Below, in pieces: positions 35,054 through 43,933 of a stretch of 64,000 nt of DNA. The translations under genes were made by a program, and so were the position numbers. The stretch comes from Bradyrhizobium sp. ISRA430 (GTDB lineage Bacteria; Pseudomonadota; Alphaproteobacteria; Rhizobiales; Xanthobacteraceae), in the NCBI RefSeq assembly GCF_029909975.1, contig NZ_CP094516.1, positions 4,340,001 through 4,404,000 on the forward strand, written 5' to 3'. Numbering within the stretch: position 1 is the first letter of the stretch; each line of letters opens with the position of its first letter. The notes below the pieces were generated by a model that saw nothing but the letters and a program-made list of their open reading frames with translations, ran no database searches and had not been told where the DNA came from.

Positions 35054-35965
35054 CTACATCGGAGAAAACGCTTCTAGGAACGCCGCGCTCAGCCCCTTGA
35101 AGGAGCTTGCCCTTAGTAAGCCTTCGGATGTGATCTCCCGGTACTCGGCATAGTACTTCGGTTCGACCCATGTCGCCTTCGGCTTCTTAATCGGCTTCGT
35201 GAGCTTGGACTTCGGGCTCACCACCGCATCAAGGGCATTCCTAAATTGACGGGAGGTGGTCCGGCTCCAGCCCGTACCGACCTTTCCCATGTTGCGCAGT
35301 TCGTTCCCTTCTTTCTTGCCGAGGTAGAGCGCGGCAACGCCTGTGGGATCTTTGATGAAGCCGACGACGGAAACTTCTCACGCTTGACCGTCTTCACCCT
35401 GAGCCAGGCTTCAGTCCTCTCGGAACGGTACGGAACGTCGGCGCGCTTGGAGATAATGCCTTCAAAATTGAGCTTGTTGGCATGCTCGAAGAGCGCCTGA
35501 CCGTCGCCTCTAGGTGCTCGCTGTAAAGTACAGGCGGTTTTAAGTCGTAATCGTCAAACAGCTTCTTGAGCTGCCGCTTGCGCTCTATCTGAGGCGTTTT
35601 GCGAAGGTCCTTGCCATCGATCTATACGAATCAAAGGCGTAATACAACAAGCGATCTTGGTCCCCTCGGGCGAGTTCTGCTTGCAATTCGGCGAGTCGGC
35701 TCGGCCTTCGTGGACAACAACGACCTCGCCGTCGATGATCGCCTGAACGGGTAGGTCGAAGGCACCGGCAATGTTGGAGAAGCGCTTGATCCAATTGAGC
35801 CGGTTGCGGGTGAATGCCTTGCCGGTGTTCGCCGTCAATATGGAGTTGGATACGGTAACCGTCGTATTTGATTTTGTGGAGCCAGTTCGCGCCCGAAGGT
35901 GCTTTGCTCCTAAGCGTGGCGAGCTGAGGCTTGATGAAGCCCGGCATCGCAGGTGCTTTGGTAAC
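35054..35965 (-). pseudogene. Broken ATP-dependent DNA ligase (LigD ligase-domain type)
   Basis: Pieces of one LigD-like ligase domain appear in order but in different frames. They include GFIKPQLATLRSKAPSG and WLHKIKYDGYRIQLHIDG with the adenylation lysine of motif I, DLPVQAIIDGEVVVVHEGR, LLYYAFD, then NFEGIISKRADVPYRSERTE (motif IV), and finally MGKVGTGWSR with SEGLLRASSFKGL. At least four frame changes and a stop codon in the IDGKDL region destroy it. Bacterial NHEJ ligases are common in rhizobia and are often carried on islands and plasmids. Confidence 0.8.
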
Positions 35966-36043
35966 CTCGCCACTTATGCAACTCACAGAGCGCCCGCCGT
36001 CAGGGGCGACGGCGGGCAGTCTACAATACGAGACACAATGCAC

Positions 36044-36116
36044 CGCCGCAAAAGCGAATCTCTTATTCGATCACTTCAGTGGCGCGCGCAAGAGCGCGCC
36101 GACGATGTGGCGCTGA
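36044..36116 (+). pseudogene. Possible C-terminal relic of the small rhizobial protein family
   Basis: The frame ending FSGARKSAPTMWR and a stop at 36114-36116 matches the usual C-terminus of the short protein family whose better-preserved but frameshifted copy is at 28648. No upstream part of that protein can be joined convincingly, so the assignment rests on the last dozen codons. Confidence 0.3.
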
Positions 36117-36220
36117 GAACTCCTGCACACCCATGTGTGCGCCGGTTTGGAACGATGGCTCCATCCGCGATTTCCAGCGCAGCGCAGCTTGAGATTCAGA
36201 CCGGCTGATCGCTCAACGGG

Positions 36221-36246
36221 AAAGCCCCGCGTCATCGCGGGCTTTT
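36221..36246. terminator. Terminator-like hairpin downstream of the broken ABC substrate-binding gene
   Basis: AAAGCCCCGCG and CGCGGGCTTTT pair with one bulged base around a TCAT loop. It is flanked by A and T runs and could terminate transcription on either strand. On the minus strand it lies about 45 bases after the end of the relic at 36291. Confidence 0.6.
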
Positions 36247-36290
36247 GGGTGGGCCGGAGGCACGGTGAGGCCGAGCGCCTTGGCGGAGGT

Positions 36291-37196
36291 TTATAACCGG
36301 CTCGTAGCCGGTGATATCTGTACCGGAAGCTCGGACGGCTTCTCGCCTCTTAAAATGCGATCCACGTAGGTGGCGGCACGCCGAAACTGATCGACAAAGT
36401 TGGGTCCATAGGAGATGAGTCCGCTATAGGGTACGAAGAAGTGGCTTTCGAAATAGACCGCAAGGCAGATTGCATCGGGCAGCCATCGTATAATCAGATC
36501 GCGATGCACTACTGCGAGTGGCGTCCCAGTCACGATCAAACCGCCATCCGGGGAACGGGCGAAGGCTTCAATAGCGCGTTCAATCGCGGTTGCCTCGTCT
36601 AAGTTGACGGCACTTACCTGCATGCCGATGGCTGGCGCCGCGGATTGGATAAAAGCGTACTGACCGGCCCCGGCGGTTGTGTTGGGATCCCGAAGGACCG
36701 CAGCTCGCGTCACGTATGGCGCGATCTCCTTGAGCAATTCCAACCATTTACCGGACAAGTCGTACTCGAACTATGAACCCAGTAGCATTGCCACCCGGGC
36801 GCGAAAGACTTTGGACAAAGCCAGCGCCGACGGGATCAGGAACTGTTACGAACACCACTGGAATGATGTGAGTTGCTGCGAGCGTAGGCCCGGCGGACGC
36901 GCTGCCACTAGCCAGGATGACATCCGGAGCGAGAGTGGCTAGTTCTGTTGCATATTTTCGCGCGTCGGCGGCACGTCCTGCCGACCAGCGGGCGTCGATA
37001 TGCACGTTCCGGCCATCGACCCAACCCAATTGTAGGAGCCTTGCATGAACGCTGCATGCTGAGCCCGAGCGTCCAAATCGTCTCGGGCTAGTCCCGAGAG
37101 CACGCCGATGCGTCGTATTCTGTCGGCCTGCTGTGCGCGCGCGGCGTGCGGCCCCGCAGCGGCGCCGAATAGAGTGACAAAGTCCCGTCGCCTCAT
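36291..37196 (-). pseudogene. Broken ABC transporter substrate-binding protein (ABC_sub_bind family)
   Basis: The N-terminus MRRRDFVTLFGAAAGPHAAR with ARAQQADRIRRIGVLSG is a twin-arginine-like signal typical of this family. The middle APDVILASGSASAGPTLAAT and VPDPVGAGFVQSLSRPGGNA is in another frame, and the C-terminal part SGKWLELLKEIAPYVTRAAV up to LISYGPNFVDQFRRAATYVD is in a third. At least two frameshifts are present and the normal last 40 or so residues are missing after PVQ. This is a decayed periplasmic solute-binding protein gene. Confidence 0.8.
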
Positions 37197-37462
37197 TAGT
37201 GGTGCCTGCCAACGGCAGATAGCCTATCACACCGTCAACTGGGGCCCTCATGTGCAAATCGGTAAATTCGGACGCCGACGTCTCAGGATGAGTCAAGAGC
37301 GCTGGTCTGAGCCTTGGCCAGGGACTTCAGGTTCCAACCTCAAATCCCGACTTCCCCAGCACCTCGGAAGCTGTAGCGAAGGGCCAACGCCGGACTGGAC
37401 ATCTTGGCCGCGCATGGTCGATCCTCGCCGCGGGCGACATAGCACGTTCGTGTGAGAACCCG

Positions 37463-38125
37463 ATGAAGCGGACTATGATCTCCCTGCGGCTGAGGTGGGC
37501 CCCAATCCTAGTGTTGGTCGCATTGGCCGTGTTTGCGATCGTTGCTGTTCGCTCCGTCCGGGAGCCAGTTCTGCGAGCCGCTGGGTGGGCCCTCGTCGTA
37601 AACGAGGCGGTCGCGTCCGCCGACATCATCGTCCTATCAATCGATTCCGGTGGCGCTGGGTCGCTCGAAGCGGCTGACCTCGTGCAAAGCGGCATTTCAA
37701 AGCGCGTCGCGGTTTTTGTGGAGCTTCCAAATGAGGTAGAAGTAGAGTTCAGCCGCCGGGGACTGCCTTACGAGGATCCGGGGGCAAGGCAAATTCGCCA
37801 ACTAAGATCGCTTGGCGTGACGGATGTCGTGCGAATATCCAGAGTCGATGGAACCGAAGGTGAAGGCGGGGTTCTTCCGCAATGGTGCGACGAGCATCAG
37901 TTCCGATCCATCGTGTTTGTGGCAACTAAGGATCACTCGCGACGATCGCGGCGAGTGATCAACCGAGTCATGAAAGGCCATCCGACACGTGTCGCGGTCA
38001 AACCCGCGCGTTACACAAACTTTGACCCCGACCGATGGTGGAAAACACGCAACGGCATCCGGATAGAAATCATCGAGCTTCAGAAACTCTTGTTCGACAT
38101 CGTGCTGCACCCAATGTCATTTTGA
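37463..38125 (+). CDS. YdcF/SanA-like DUF218 membrane protein
   Basis: A 220-residue protein with one N-terminal membrane helix (WAPILVLVALAVFAIVAV). ASADIIVLSIDSGGAG followed by alternating strands and helices, and VVFVATKDHSRRSRRVINRV (residues approximate), fits the DUF218 (YdcF/ElyC/SanA) fold. The end WWKTRNGIRIEIIELQKLLF is typical of rhizobial members. The function of these proteins is uncertain; some affect envelope integrity. It appears intact among broken genes. Either ATG, 37463 or 37475, is possible. Confidence 0.65.
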   Translation: MKRTMISLRLRWAPILVLVALAVFAIVAVRSVREPVLRAAGWALVVNEAVASADIIVLSIDSGGAGSLEAADLVQSGISKRVAVFVELPNEVEVEFSRRGLPYEDPGARQIRQLRSLGVTDVVRISRVDGTEGEGGVLPQWCDEHQFRSIVFVATKDHSRRSRRVINRVMKGHPTRVAVKPARYTNFDPDRWWKTRNGIRIEIIELQKLLFDIVLHPMSF

Positions 38126-38480
38126 CATCGCGCCGTTCTTAGGGGCGCCTGGCGATAGCGATAGCCTTAGCCGCGCTTAGGCGGCATCTTAGCGGCTCAA
38201 AAGATCATTTTGGTCTGTGCTGAAGTCTGCTTCGCTGCTGCAACAACGGATTCTGGCTGATTTCGGTGCGCATCCGGCGACGGCCCTGGTTAACGAGATC
38301 AATCCGAAAGCAGAGTTGATCGACGTTATCGCCGGATTGCGATGAGATGCCAGGTCGGTTGGCATTGCACCTGAGAAATCGGAATCGGCGGTTCGTGGGG
38401 GCTGGCTCCAGAGGGGATGATCAGCGAGCACTGATCCTCTACGATTGCGAAGTCACCGTCATGGCCGAGGAAAACCTGTA
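38126..38480. other. Short gene-poor stretch
   Basis: No gene is supported. A 42-codon frame from the GTG at 38217 (LKSASLLQQRILADFGAHPA) looks protein-like but is too short to call. Confidence 0.4.
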
Positions 38481-38645
38481 ATGACCAGGGACGAAGTGAG
38501 GGAGGCGCTTGAGGCGCTTGCCGAAGAGAACCACAAGATAATGAGGCGCGCGGCCATCGAAGCCGATCGCCGCTACGCTGAGGCCGCCAAAAAAGAGGGA
38601 GTGGCTAGAGCGCCAGCGGATAGCGACGGGCAGCCAGAACCTTAG
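38481..38645 (+). CDS. Small charged helical protein, unknown function
   Basis: A 54-residue protein starting MTRDEVREALEALAEENHKI, nearly all predicted helix and highly charged. GAGGA lies about ten bases upstream of the ATG at 38481, which is why this start is preferred to 38445. No family is recognised. It stands between the DUF218 gene and an IS66 fragment. Confidence 0.45.
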   Translation: MTRDEVREALEALAEENHKIMRRAAIEADRRYAEAAKKEGVARAPADSDGQPEP

Positions 38646-38696
38646 ATGCCATTGATCAACAGATCTCCGACCACTTCATAGATCTGTGGAGCTGTC

Positions 38697-38940
38697 TTAC
38701 GCCGCGTGAGCGGCGTTCTGAAGCTGCCAATTCCATGGCATGAGTTCGTGGATGCGCTTGGCAGGGTGATCCGGTAGGCGCCAGCACGTCGGCGAGCCAA
38801 GCCTCCGGGTCGATGTTATTGGGTTTGGCGGTGGCGATGAGGCTGTAGATGGCAGCCGCACGCCGTCCGGTCCAATTTTTCGCCCCACGGCGACCGCCCG
38901 TAGCTCACGCTCGGCAGCATTGTTAAAGGGCATGATGCTG
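38697..38940 (-). pseudogene. C-terminal fragment of an IS66-family transposase
   Basis: NNAAERELRAVAVGRK and, in a second frame or after indels, DHPAKRIHELMPWNWQLQNA match the conserved end of IS66 TnpC transposases. The rest of the transposase and the tnpA/tnpB genes are missing. The fragment lies about 200 bases before the IS110 transposase gene. Confidence 0.75.
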
Positions 38941-39143
38941 TCGACGCCTCGTTTCCGGGTTAGTTTGCCAAGGCCGGGATAGGGGCGTCTGGAGCATGAA
39001 ACGGTGGCAGGCCGTCCTGTCCATGAGCTGCGAGCTCGCGTTGTTACTTGGCCGCCCCCTACGACTTGCCCGGCTGCGCTGTGAGCGCGGATCCGTAGAT
39101 GTCGTGCAAGCCCCACTGGCTCCGAAACAAAGGAGAACCAAGC

Positions 39144-40346
39144 ATGAGAATCGTCGGCATGGACATCCATCGATCCTTCGCCCAGGTCGCTATTCTGGAG
39201 GACGGTGTGATAACCCGACAACTCCGCGTAGATCTTGTCCACGATAGACTTGTCGCGTTCGCCAAAACACTCAGCCGAGAGGATGAAGTGGTCATCGAGG
39301 TGACGGGCAACAGCGCGGCGGTCGAACGTCTTCTGCGCCCGCATGTTAAGCGCGTCGCGGTCGCCAACCCGAGGCTTGTTCGAGCGATCGCCTATGCGCG
39401 GATCAAAACGGATAAGATCGATGCTGAAACCCTGGCAAAGTTGCATGCTGCCGGTTTCTTGCCTGAGGTCTGGGTTGCCGACGAGGATACCTACGGCCGC
39501 CGGCGCCAGATAGCGGAGCGCGCTGGCGTCTTGGCGCAGATCGTCAGAATTAAGGGACGCATGAAGGCAATCCTACATGCCAATCTCATACCGCCCTACA
39601 AAGGCCACCTCTTCGGCAAGTCCGGGCAACGTTGGCTCGAGAGTCTGCCTCTTCCACCGGAAGAATATGCGATGCTCCAGCGTCTGATCGCGGAACTCGA
39701 ACGCGTGACAAAACAGCTGTTGGAGATCGACAAAGTCGTGGCGCAAGAGGCTCTGGATGATCCACGGGCCCTCAAGCTGATGACGATTCCCGGCGTGAGT
39801 TCGGTCGTTGCTTCGACTGTGCTGGCTTCGATCGGCGACATCGCACGCTTCCCGTCACCGGATAAGCTAAGCAGCTACTTCGGTTTGACCCGTCGGATTC
39901 GACAATCGGGAGAGCACCCGGCAAGGCATGGTCGCATCTCGAAACAGGGTAATCGTGACGCCCGCAAGATGCTGGTTGAAGCGGCCTGGTCAGCCAAGAC
40001 GGCGCCAGGGCCGCTGCGGGCCTTCTTCAACCGCATTCAGAGGAAGCATGGGCCTGGAGTCGCGGCCGTCGCAACGGCACGTAAGCTCGCAGTGATGATC
40101 TGGCACATCCTGACGACCGGGAAAGATTATGCTTACGCGCGCCCAGCGTTTACAGCGATGAAACTCCGGAAGGTGGCACTCAAGGCTGGAGCGCCCCGTG
40201 CCTATGGCAAGGCTGGCCCGGGTCGGGACTACTGGATCAAGGATCTCCGCGAGCGGGAAGCTGGCTACGTCGCACGCGTCGAGCAGGCGTACGAGCGGAT
40301 GGTGGCGGCCTGGAAGGAGAAGCCAAAAAAAGTTGTCATGAACTGA
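39144..40346 (+). CDS. IS110-family transposase (intact)
   Basis: A 400-residue DEDD transposase. The RuvC-like N-terminal domain shows D7 in GMDIH, E52 in VIEVTG and D90/D93 in KTDKIDAETL. The C-terminal Transposase_20 part has LMTIPGVSSVVASTVLASIG and FPSPDKLSSYFGL, with the expected serine near RISKQGNRDARKMLVEAAWS. AAAGGAG sits nine bases before the ATG at 39144. The gene appears complete. IS110 elements lack clear inverted repeats and make no target duplication, so the ends cannot be set; the element probably extends some tens of bases on both sides. Confidence 0.93.
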   Translation: MRIVGMDIHRSFAQVAILEDGVITRQLRVDLVHDRLVAFAKTLSREDEVVIEVTGNSAAVERLLRPHVKRVAVANPRLVRAIAYARIKTDKIDAETLAKLHAAGFLPEVWVADEDTYGRRRQIAERAGVLAQIVRIKGRMKAILHANLIPPYKGHLFGKSGQRWLESLPLPPEEYAMLQRLIAELERVTKQLLEIDKVVAQEALDDPRALKLMTIPGVSSVVASTVLASIGDIARFPSPDKLSSYFGLTRRIRQSGEHPARHGRISKQGNRDARKMLVEAAWSAKTAPGPLRAFFNRIQRKHGPGVAAVATARKLAVMIWHILTTGKDYAYARPAFTAMKLRKVALKAGAPRAYGKAGPGRDYWIKDLREREAGYVARVEQAYERMVAAWKEKPKKVVMN

Positions 40347-40652
40347 CGGGAGGAAGCGGCTAAATGTGTCCCGCTTTGGCGCGAGCTACGGTTGCATTGA
40401 GCGCTGGCGCTACCCGCCCTAGGCCCCCGGAAGGACCCGAGGAATTGCTGGCAGCAACAGCGCCCCCTGCGGTGTTCATACGAACACCTTCACGTCCTTT
40501 TCGTGCGTCCCCGCCATCAGAACCGCCTCAAGATAATCCCGGTCCAGGCACTCCCTTGTCACGATCTTAAACCGGTCAGCAATGATCTCTTGCTCGTTGC
40601 GATCATCCTTAAGCGCACGCACATCGCACTTATTGATAGTTGCGGTGAGTAA
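40347..40652. other. Region after the IS110 transposase, probably including the element's 3' end
   Basis: No gene is supported. A minus-strand frame reading RALKDDRNEQEIIADRFKIV and TRECLDRDYLEAVL continues beyond the end of the VirE-like relic but matches nothing I know. Confidence 0.35.
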
Positions 40653-41490
40653 CTATCCATCCCCGTAGTCCTGCCACTTGCCGGCGAACCACTCCGCGGT
40701 CTCGCGAACCAGACCGTAAGATGGACGAAAGCGGTCAACTCGGCGAGAGATGAATGCTTTGACCTTGGAGACCTCGGGCTGGCTCATGGCATCGAGTTCG
40801 CCGAGCTCGACGCACCACACGCCGCCCACCTGCATCGCGGCATCTTTGCTGCCAAGGTCGCTGATGTCGTCCGTGAACCACGGATCGAACAGTGCCTTAA
40901 TGGCCGTGGATTTCTTCAGCCCCCGTTCGCTCTCCAAGCTCGTCACCGTATCTACTTTACAGCCGGGATCGAAGATCCGAGCGACAGACTGATCCTCATG
41001 TTGCGGCCGACCAGCTTCGTGTACTCAGTCTGCTCCGAACCGAAATAAGTCGAGAACATCGTGTCGAGCCGAAACACGCCGTCATGTTCAATGTGATCGA
41101 GACAATCCTGCACGGGATGGAAGCTGCGATCACGGGCCACCAACTCGACCGCTTGTGCAGTCACAGCCGGCGACACGGTAATGATCTCCATGGTCTGCAA
41201 TCAGTGCGTGACAACGAGATTATCCTGTTCGGTCTACGGCGCGGTTGGAAATTCGCAGCATCGATGAACGGCTGCCGCGGCGGCACGTCAATGAGCATCA
41301 TTTGATGCGAAAACCAGCATTCCTTGCCAGCGTTGCTCCCCGCGCAGCGCGAGCGCTGCATTGGCGAACAGCGGCTTGGGGAAGTCGTTCTTGGCGCGGA
41401 TCAATTCATGGCCGCTCGCAATCAATTCTCGATAGCGCTTAGCAGATACACGCGATGTTCGGATGCGGGCTCCGTGGAATGAGGCCAAGG
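40653..41490 (-). pseudogene. Broken VirE-family P-loop ATPase/primase-like protein
   Basis: Three frames carry successive parts of one VirE-like protein: NAALALRGEQRWQGMLVF, then AVELVARDRSFHPVQDCLDH with FRLDTMFSTYFGSEQTEYTK, then ESERGLKKSTAIKALFDPWF and ISDLGSKDAAMQVGGVWCVE with LDAMSQPEVSKVKAFISRRV. The Walker A region is mutated at the frame change (G-L-K-K-S-T). Proteins of this family are usually carried by phages and integrative elements and help replication. Frameshifts and missing ends show it is dead. Confidence 0.75.
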
Positions 41491-41690
41491 CGTTGCAGCG
41501 GCCTGTGCCGGATGAGGCTGCTCAGGATCGTGATGCGCGGTGCGGATAAAGGAAGATCGGGCGGCGGCATAGGAGAAGGAACAACCCTCTTAAGTCCGAA
41601 TTGGCTCATTGGATCATAAGTAAAATCGGCTGACGGGTCCCCTTTGTGCCTTCTGCCCAAGACGGGACCCGCGCTCCGGGAGAATTCATT

Positions 41691-41852
41691 GTGGCTTACC
41701 CTACAGAAGAGCAGATACGGAAACGCGCGTTCGAACTGTGGGAGCTGGCGGGCAAACCCGAAGGACGCGAGGACGAGTTCTGGCGCCAAGCGCAGAGAGA
41801 ATTGCAGGACGCAGAGGAGCGTTGTGACCCAAACAAAGGTGCCGACATTTGA
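41691..41852 (+). CDS. DUF2934 small protein
   Basis: A 53-residue protein starting at GTG: AYPTEEQIRKRAFELWELAG followed by REDEFWRQAQRELQDAEER. This is the complete DUF2934 motif, a short helical protein common in rhizobia with no known function. GGAG is eight bases upstream of the GTG. It is intact and isolated between two relics. Confidence 0.75.
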   Translation: MAYPTEEQIRKRAFELWELAGKPEGREDEFWRQAQRELQDAEERCDPNKGADI

Positions 41853-41892
41853 CGCGAGATGACGCTAATGCGCTGGTGTGTGTAGCGAAAAC

Positions 41893-42330
41893 CTAGACCC
41901 GGACGTAGTGGTGATGGAGTCCGCCCAGGATGGGGAACGATTTGATGCTCCCGGTCCGCTGAATCGGGCGAGAGACCGGCGCATCTTTATCCAATGATCG
42001 ATGCGTTCTGACGTCGTTGTAATAGCGCGCGTAGGATCGAAGGATTCGACGTAGATGGGCCTCGCCGAAAACGACGATACGATCCAAGCACTCGCAGCGG
42101 ATTGACCCGATCAGCCGTTCGGCATAGCCATTCTGCCAAGGTGAGACCGGTGCAGTAGGCTTGTCCCGAATGCCCATGGCACGCAATCGACGAGTGACGA
42201 TTCCGCCATAAATGCGGTCGCGGTCTCGGATCATGTAGCCCGGCCCGCATCCCAAGAAATGCCTCCGTGATCTGACGGGCATCCGCCGTCGGATTATTTG
42301 TGACGTTGATCCAGATGAGGTCTCTGCGGG
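41893..42330 (-). pseudogene. Integrase-core transposase remnant
   Basis: The C-terminal half of an rve-type integrase: YMIRDRDRIYGGIVTRRLRA, SPWQNGYAERLIGSIRCECL with the catalytic D and E positions, and RSYARYYNDVRTHRSLDKDA. The end GGLHHHYVRV and stop at 41893 is the normal C-terminus of this transposase group. Upstream, LIWINVTNNPTADARQITEA continues in another frame, showing a frameshift. The N-terminal part is absent. Confidence 0.8.
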
Positions 42331-42521
42331 CTTTTTAGAAAGCTGGCCCGAGCCTCGCTTGTCTAAATTTGGTTGGTGAAGGATTCAGACTGCGAGGGAC
42401 TCAAGGATTAGATTACCCAGACGTGAGGCCCGGGAGCCGCTACCAATTTGCTACAACCATCACGCATCCGACGCTAACGTCCGCGCTGTCTCTCATATGC
42501 GATTGTTTTTGAAAGGCTTTC
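42331..42521. other. Junction between accessory DNA and the tRNA gene
   Basis: These 190 bases carry no gene. They lie directly beyond the 3' end of the tRNA, where an integrated element would start. No integrase gene or second copy of the tRNA 3' end was found. Confidence 0.4.
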
Positions 42522-42598
42522 TGGTAGCGGGGGAGGGACTCGAACCCCCGACCCCAGGATTATGATTCCCGTGCTCTAACCAGCTGAGCTACCCCGCC
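42522..42598 (-). tRNA. tRNA-Met (anticodon CAU)
   Basis: A 77-base cloverleaf on the minus strand, with CCA encoded. The acceptor stem GGCGGGG pairs with the 3' strand (one G-U pair). The D arm has AGCTCAGCTGGTTAGAGC, the anticodon stem CGGGA/TCCTG encloses ATCATAA with anticodon CAT, and the T arm has GGGGGTTCGAGTCCCTCC. The sequence looks like the elongator methionine tRNA of rhizobia; an isoleucine-2 tRNA with lysidine also carries CAT and cannot be fully excluded. It marks the change from accessory to core DNA. Confidence 0.95.
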
Positions 42599-42643
42599 AC
42601 AGGGCTCGCGCGGCCGAAACGGCCGATCTCGCGAACGCGCGGC

Positions 42644-42672
42644 ATATAAGGAAGGGGATTGCGGGCTGTCAA
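42644..42672 (-). promoter_or_regulatory. Sigma-70 promoter of the tRNA-Met gene
   Basis: On the minus strand TTGACA (42672-42667) is followed after exactly 17 bases by TTATAT (42649-42644). The tRNA 5' end lies 45 bases further, leaving a leader of about 35-40 bases. Position and spacing fit a strong housekeeping promoter. Confidence 0.8.
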
Positions 42673-42763
42673 GCAATCCGCCTGCGCCAGGGCTTCCGCC
42701 TTGGCTAAAGCTTCGGCGGACAAGTCGGGCGGGCCAATTCGGCCTTTTGGGCACTGAATCCGT

Positions 42764-42843
42764 CATGCCCGGGCTTGTCCCGGCCATCCAGGCCTTCATC
42801 CAAGGCCAGAGAACGTCATGCCCGGGACAAGCCCGGGCATGAC
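42764..42843. repeat. REP-like palindromic repeat
   Basis: GTCATGCCCGGG and CCCGGGCATGAC form perfect 12-base arms around ACAAG at 42815-42843. A partial copy of the same unit stands at 42764-42790. I recognise this as a dispersed repeat frequent between Bradyrhizobium genes. Confidence 0.85.
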
Positions 42844-42868
42844 GAGATTTTCGGATGGGGAACGGGCC

Positions 42869-43246
42869 CTATTTCGGCCTCACGTTCGGGTCGCCGCCGG
42901 GGCTGCCGGGGGGCGGGATCACCGGAGTGTTGCCGCCGTCAGGCGCAGGGGCGTGCATTTCGGGGTCGACGCCGGAGGGCGGGCAGATCACGCCCTCGGA
43001 TTTGGCCAGCTTGTCGCCGAGCGGTTCCCTGGCCTGACCGGTGGTGGTGCCGTCGGGCTTGGCCGGGCTTTGCAGCCGGTCCTGGGGCGTGCAGTCGGTG
43101 ACGTGCTGCGGTGACGGCGGCGCGGTCTGCTGCGGCGGCGTCGCCGGTGCTGGCGGTGCCTGCGCGATCGCGGCGCCGGAGGCGGCGATCGCAAGGCTTG
43201 CCAGGATGAATGTCGATGTCGTGCGCATAGAATGGAAACGCGCCAA
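42869..43246 (-). CDS. Small secreted proline-rich protein
   Basis: A 125-residue protein with a signal peptide (STFILASLAIAASGAAIAQA) and a mature part rich in Pro, Thr and Gly with two Cys residues. It resembles uncharacterised Bradyrhizobium exported proteins. The start is either TTG at 43246, with GGGAGGAA twelve bases upstream, or ATG at 43228. The perfect palindrome CGCGCCAAGCTTGGCGCG at 43239-43256 overlaps the TTG, so translation may depend on local structure. The function is unknown. Confidence 0.65.
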   Translation of the reverse strand: MARFHSMRTTSTFILASLAIAASGAAIAQAPPAPATPPQQTAPPSPQHVTDCTPQDRLQSPAKPDGTTTGQAREPLGDKLAKSEGVICPPSGVDPEMHAPAPDGGNTPVIPPPGSPGGDPNVRPK

Positions 43247-43274
43247 GCTTGGCGCGCGTTCCTCCCTGGCACGA

Positions 43275-43913
43275 TCACGATTTGCGGTAGCGGATCAGCG
43301 AAAAGTGCCCCATCGGCGGCATCGGCCGCCGCTCGGCGAGCGTGATGCCGCCGTGCCGTGCGGCCCAGTTGACGAGGCGGGCCCACGGGAATTCCGGACG
43401 CCAGCCGAGCCGGCGTGCGACCGGCGCAAAGGCAAGTTCGAACAGTTTTCGCGGCCCCGTCTCGGCGCCGATGTGGTTGACGAGGATCAGCTCGCCGCCG
43501 TGCCTGAGAACGCGCACGAACTCGTCAAGCGTGCCTTCGGGATCGGGCACGGCGGTGATGACGTATTGCGCGACCACCGCGTCGAAAAAGCCGTCGGGGA
43601 ACGCGAGGTTCTTCGCGTCCATCACCGAGAGCACCTCGACATTGGAGAGCCCGAGCGCGCGCACGCGTGCCTGCGCTTTGCGCAGCATCGGCTCGGAGAT
43701 GTCGACGCCGCAGATTCTCGTCGTGCGCGAGTAATCCGACAGCGACAGGCCGGTGCCGACGCCGACGTCGAGGATGCGGCCGCCGATCCGGTCGGCCTCC
43801 GCGATGGTCGACTGCCGCCCGGCGTCGAACACCTTGCCGAACACGAGATCGTAGACGGGCGCCCAGCGGCCATAGGCCTTCTCGACCCCGGCCCGCGAGA
43901 TATCTGCTGCCAT
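43275..43913 (-). CDS. Class I SAM-dependent methyltransferase (PmtA/UbiE-like)
   Basis: A 212-residue methyltransferase. The N-terminus RAGVEKAYGRWAPVYDLVFG and motif I ILDVGVGTGLSLSDY, followed by ICGVDISEPMLRKAQAR, are like UbiE and Rhodobacter-type phosphatidylethanolamine N-methyltransferases. The C-terminal GHFSLIRYRKS is also seen in that group. Phosphatidylcholine synthesis by methylation occurs in bradyrhizobia, so PmtA activity is possible, but the substrate cannot be read from sequence. It is co-oriented with mnmA, 20 bases downstream of it. Confidence 0.8.
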   Translation of the reverse strand: MAADISRAGVEKAYGRWAPVYDLVFGKVFDAGRQSTIAEADRIGGRILDVGVGTGLSLSDYSRTTRICGVDISEPMLRKAQARVRALGLSNVEVLSVMDAKNLAFPDGFFDAVVAQYVITAVPDPEGTLDEFVRVLRHGGELILVNHIGAETGPRKLFELAFAPVARRLGWRPEFPWARLVNWAARHGGITLAERRPMPPMGHFSLIRYRKS

Positions 43914-43933
43914 GCCCCCTGCCCTAAGAATAT

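Noticed and set aside
41481..41640. Short plus-strand reading with EAKALQRPVPDEA as a possible tail of an SRAP-type or similar protein
   Set aside because: Too short and frameshifted, and the family identification was from memory of a weak motif. Not enough to call.
42434..42446. CCGCTACCA near the tRNA gene as a possible attachment-site repeat
   Set aside because: It matches only about nine bases of the tRNA 3' end and is in the opposite orientation, whereas an att repeat should be direct. A chance match is likely.
1..42500. Possible symbiosis island
   Set aside because: No nod, nif, fix or type III secretion genes and no nod boxes were noticed. IS density alone does not justify that label.
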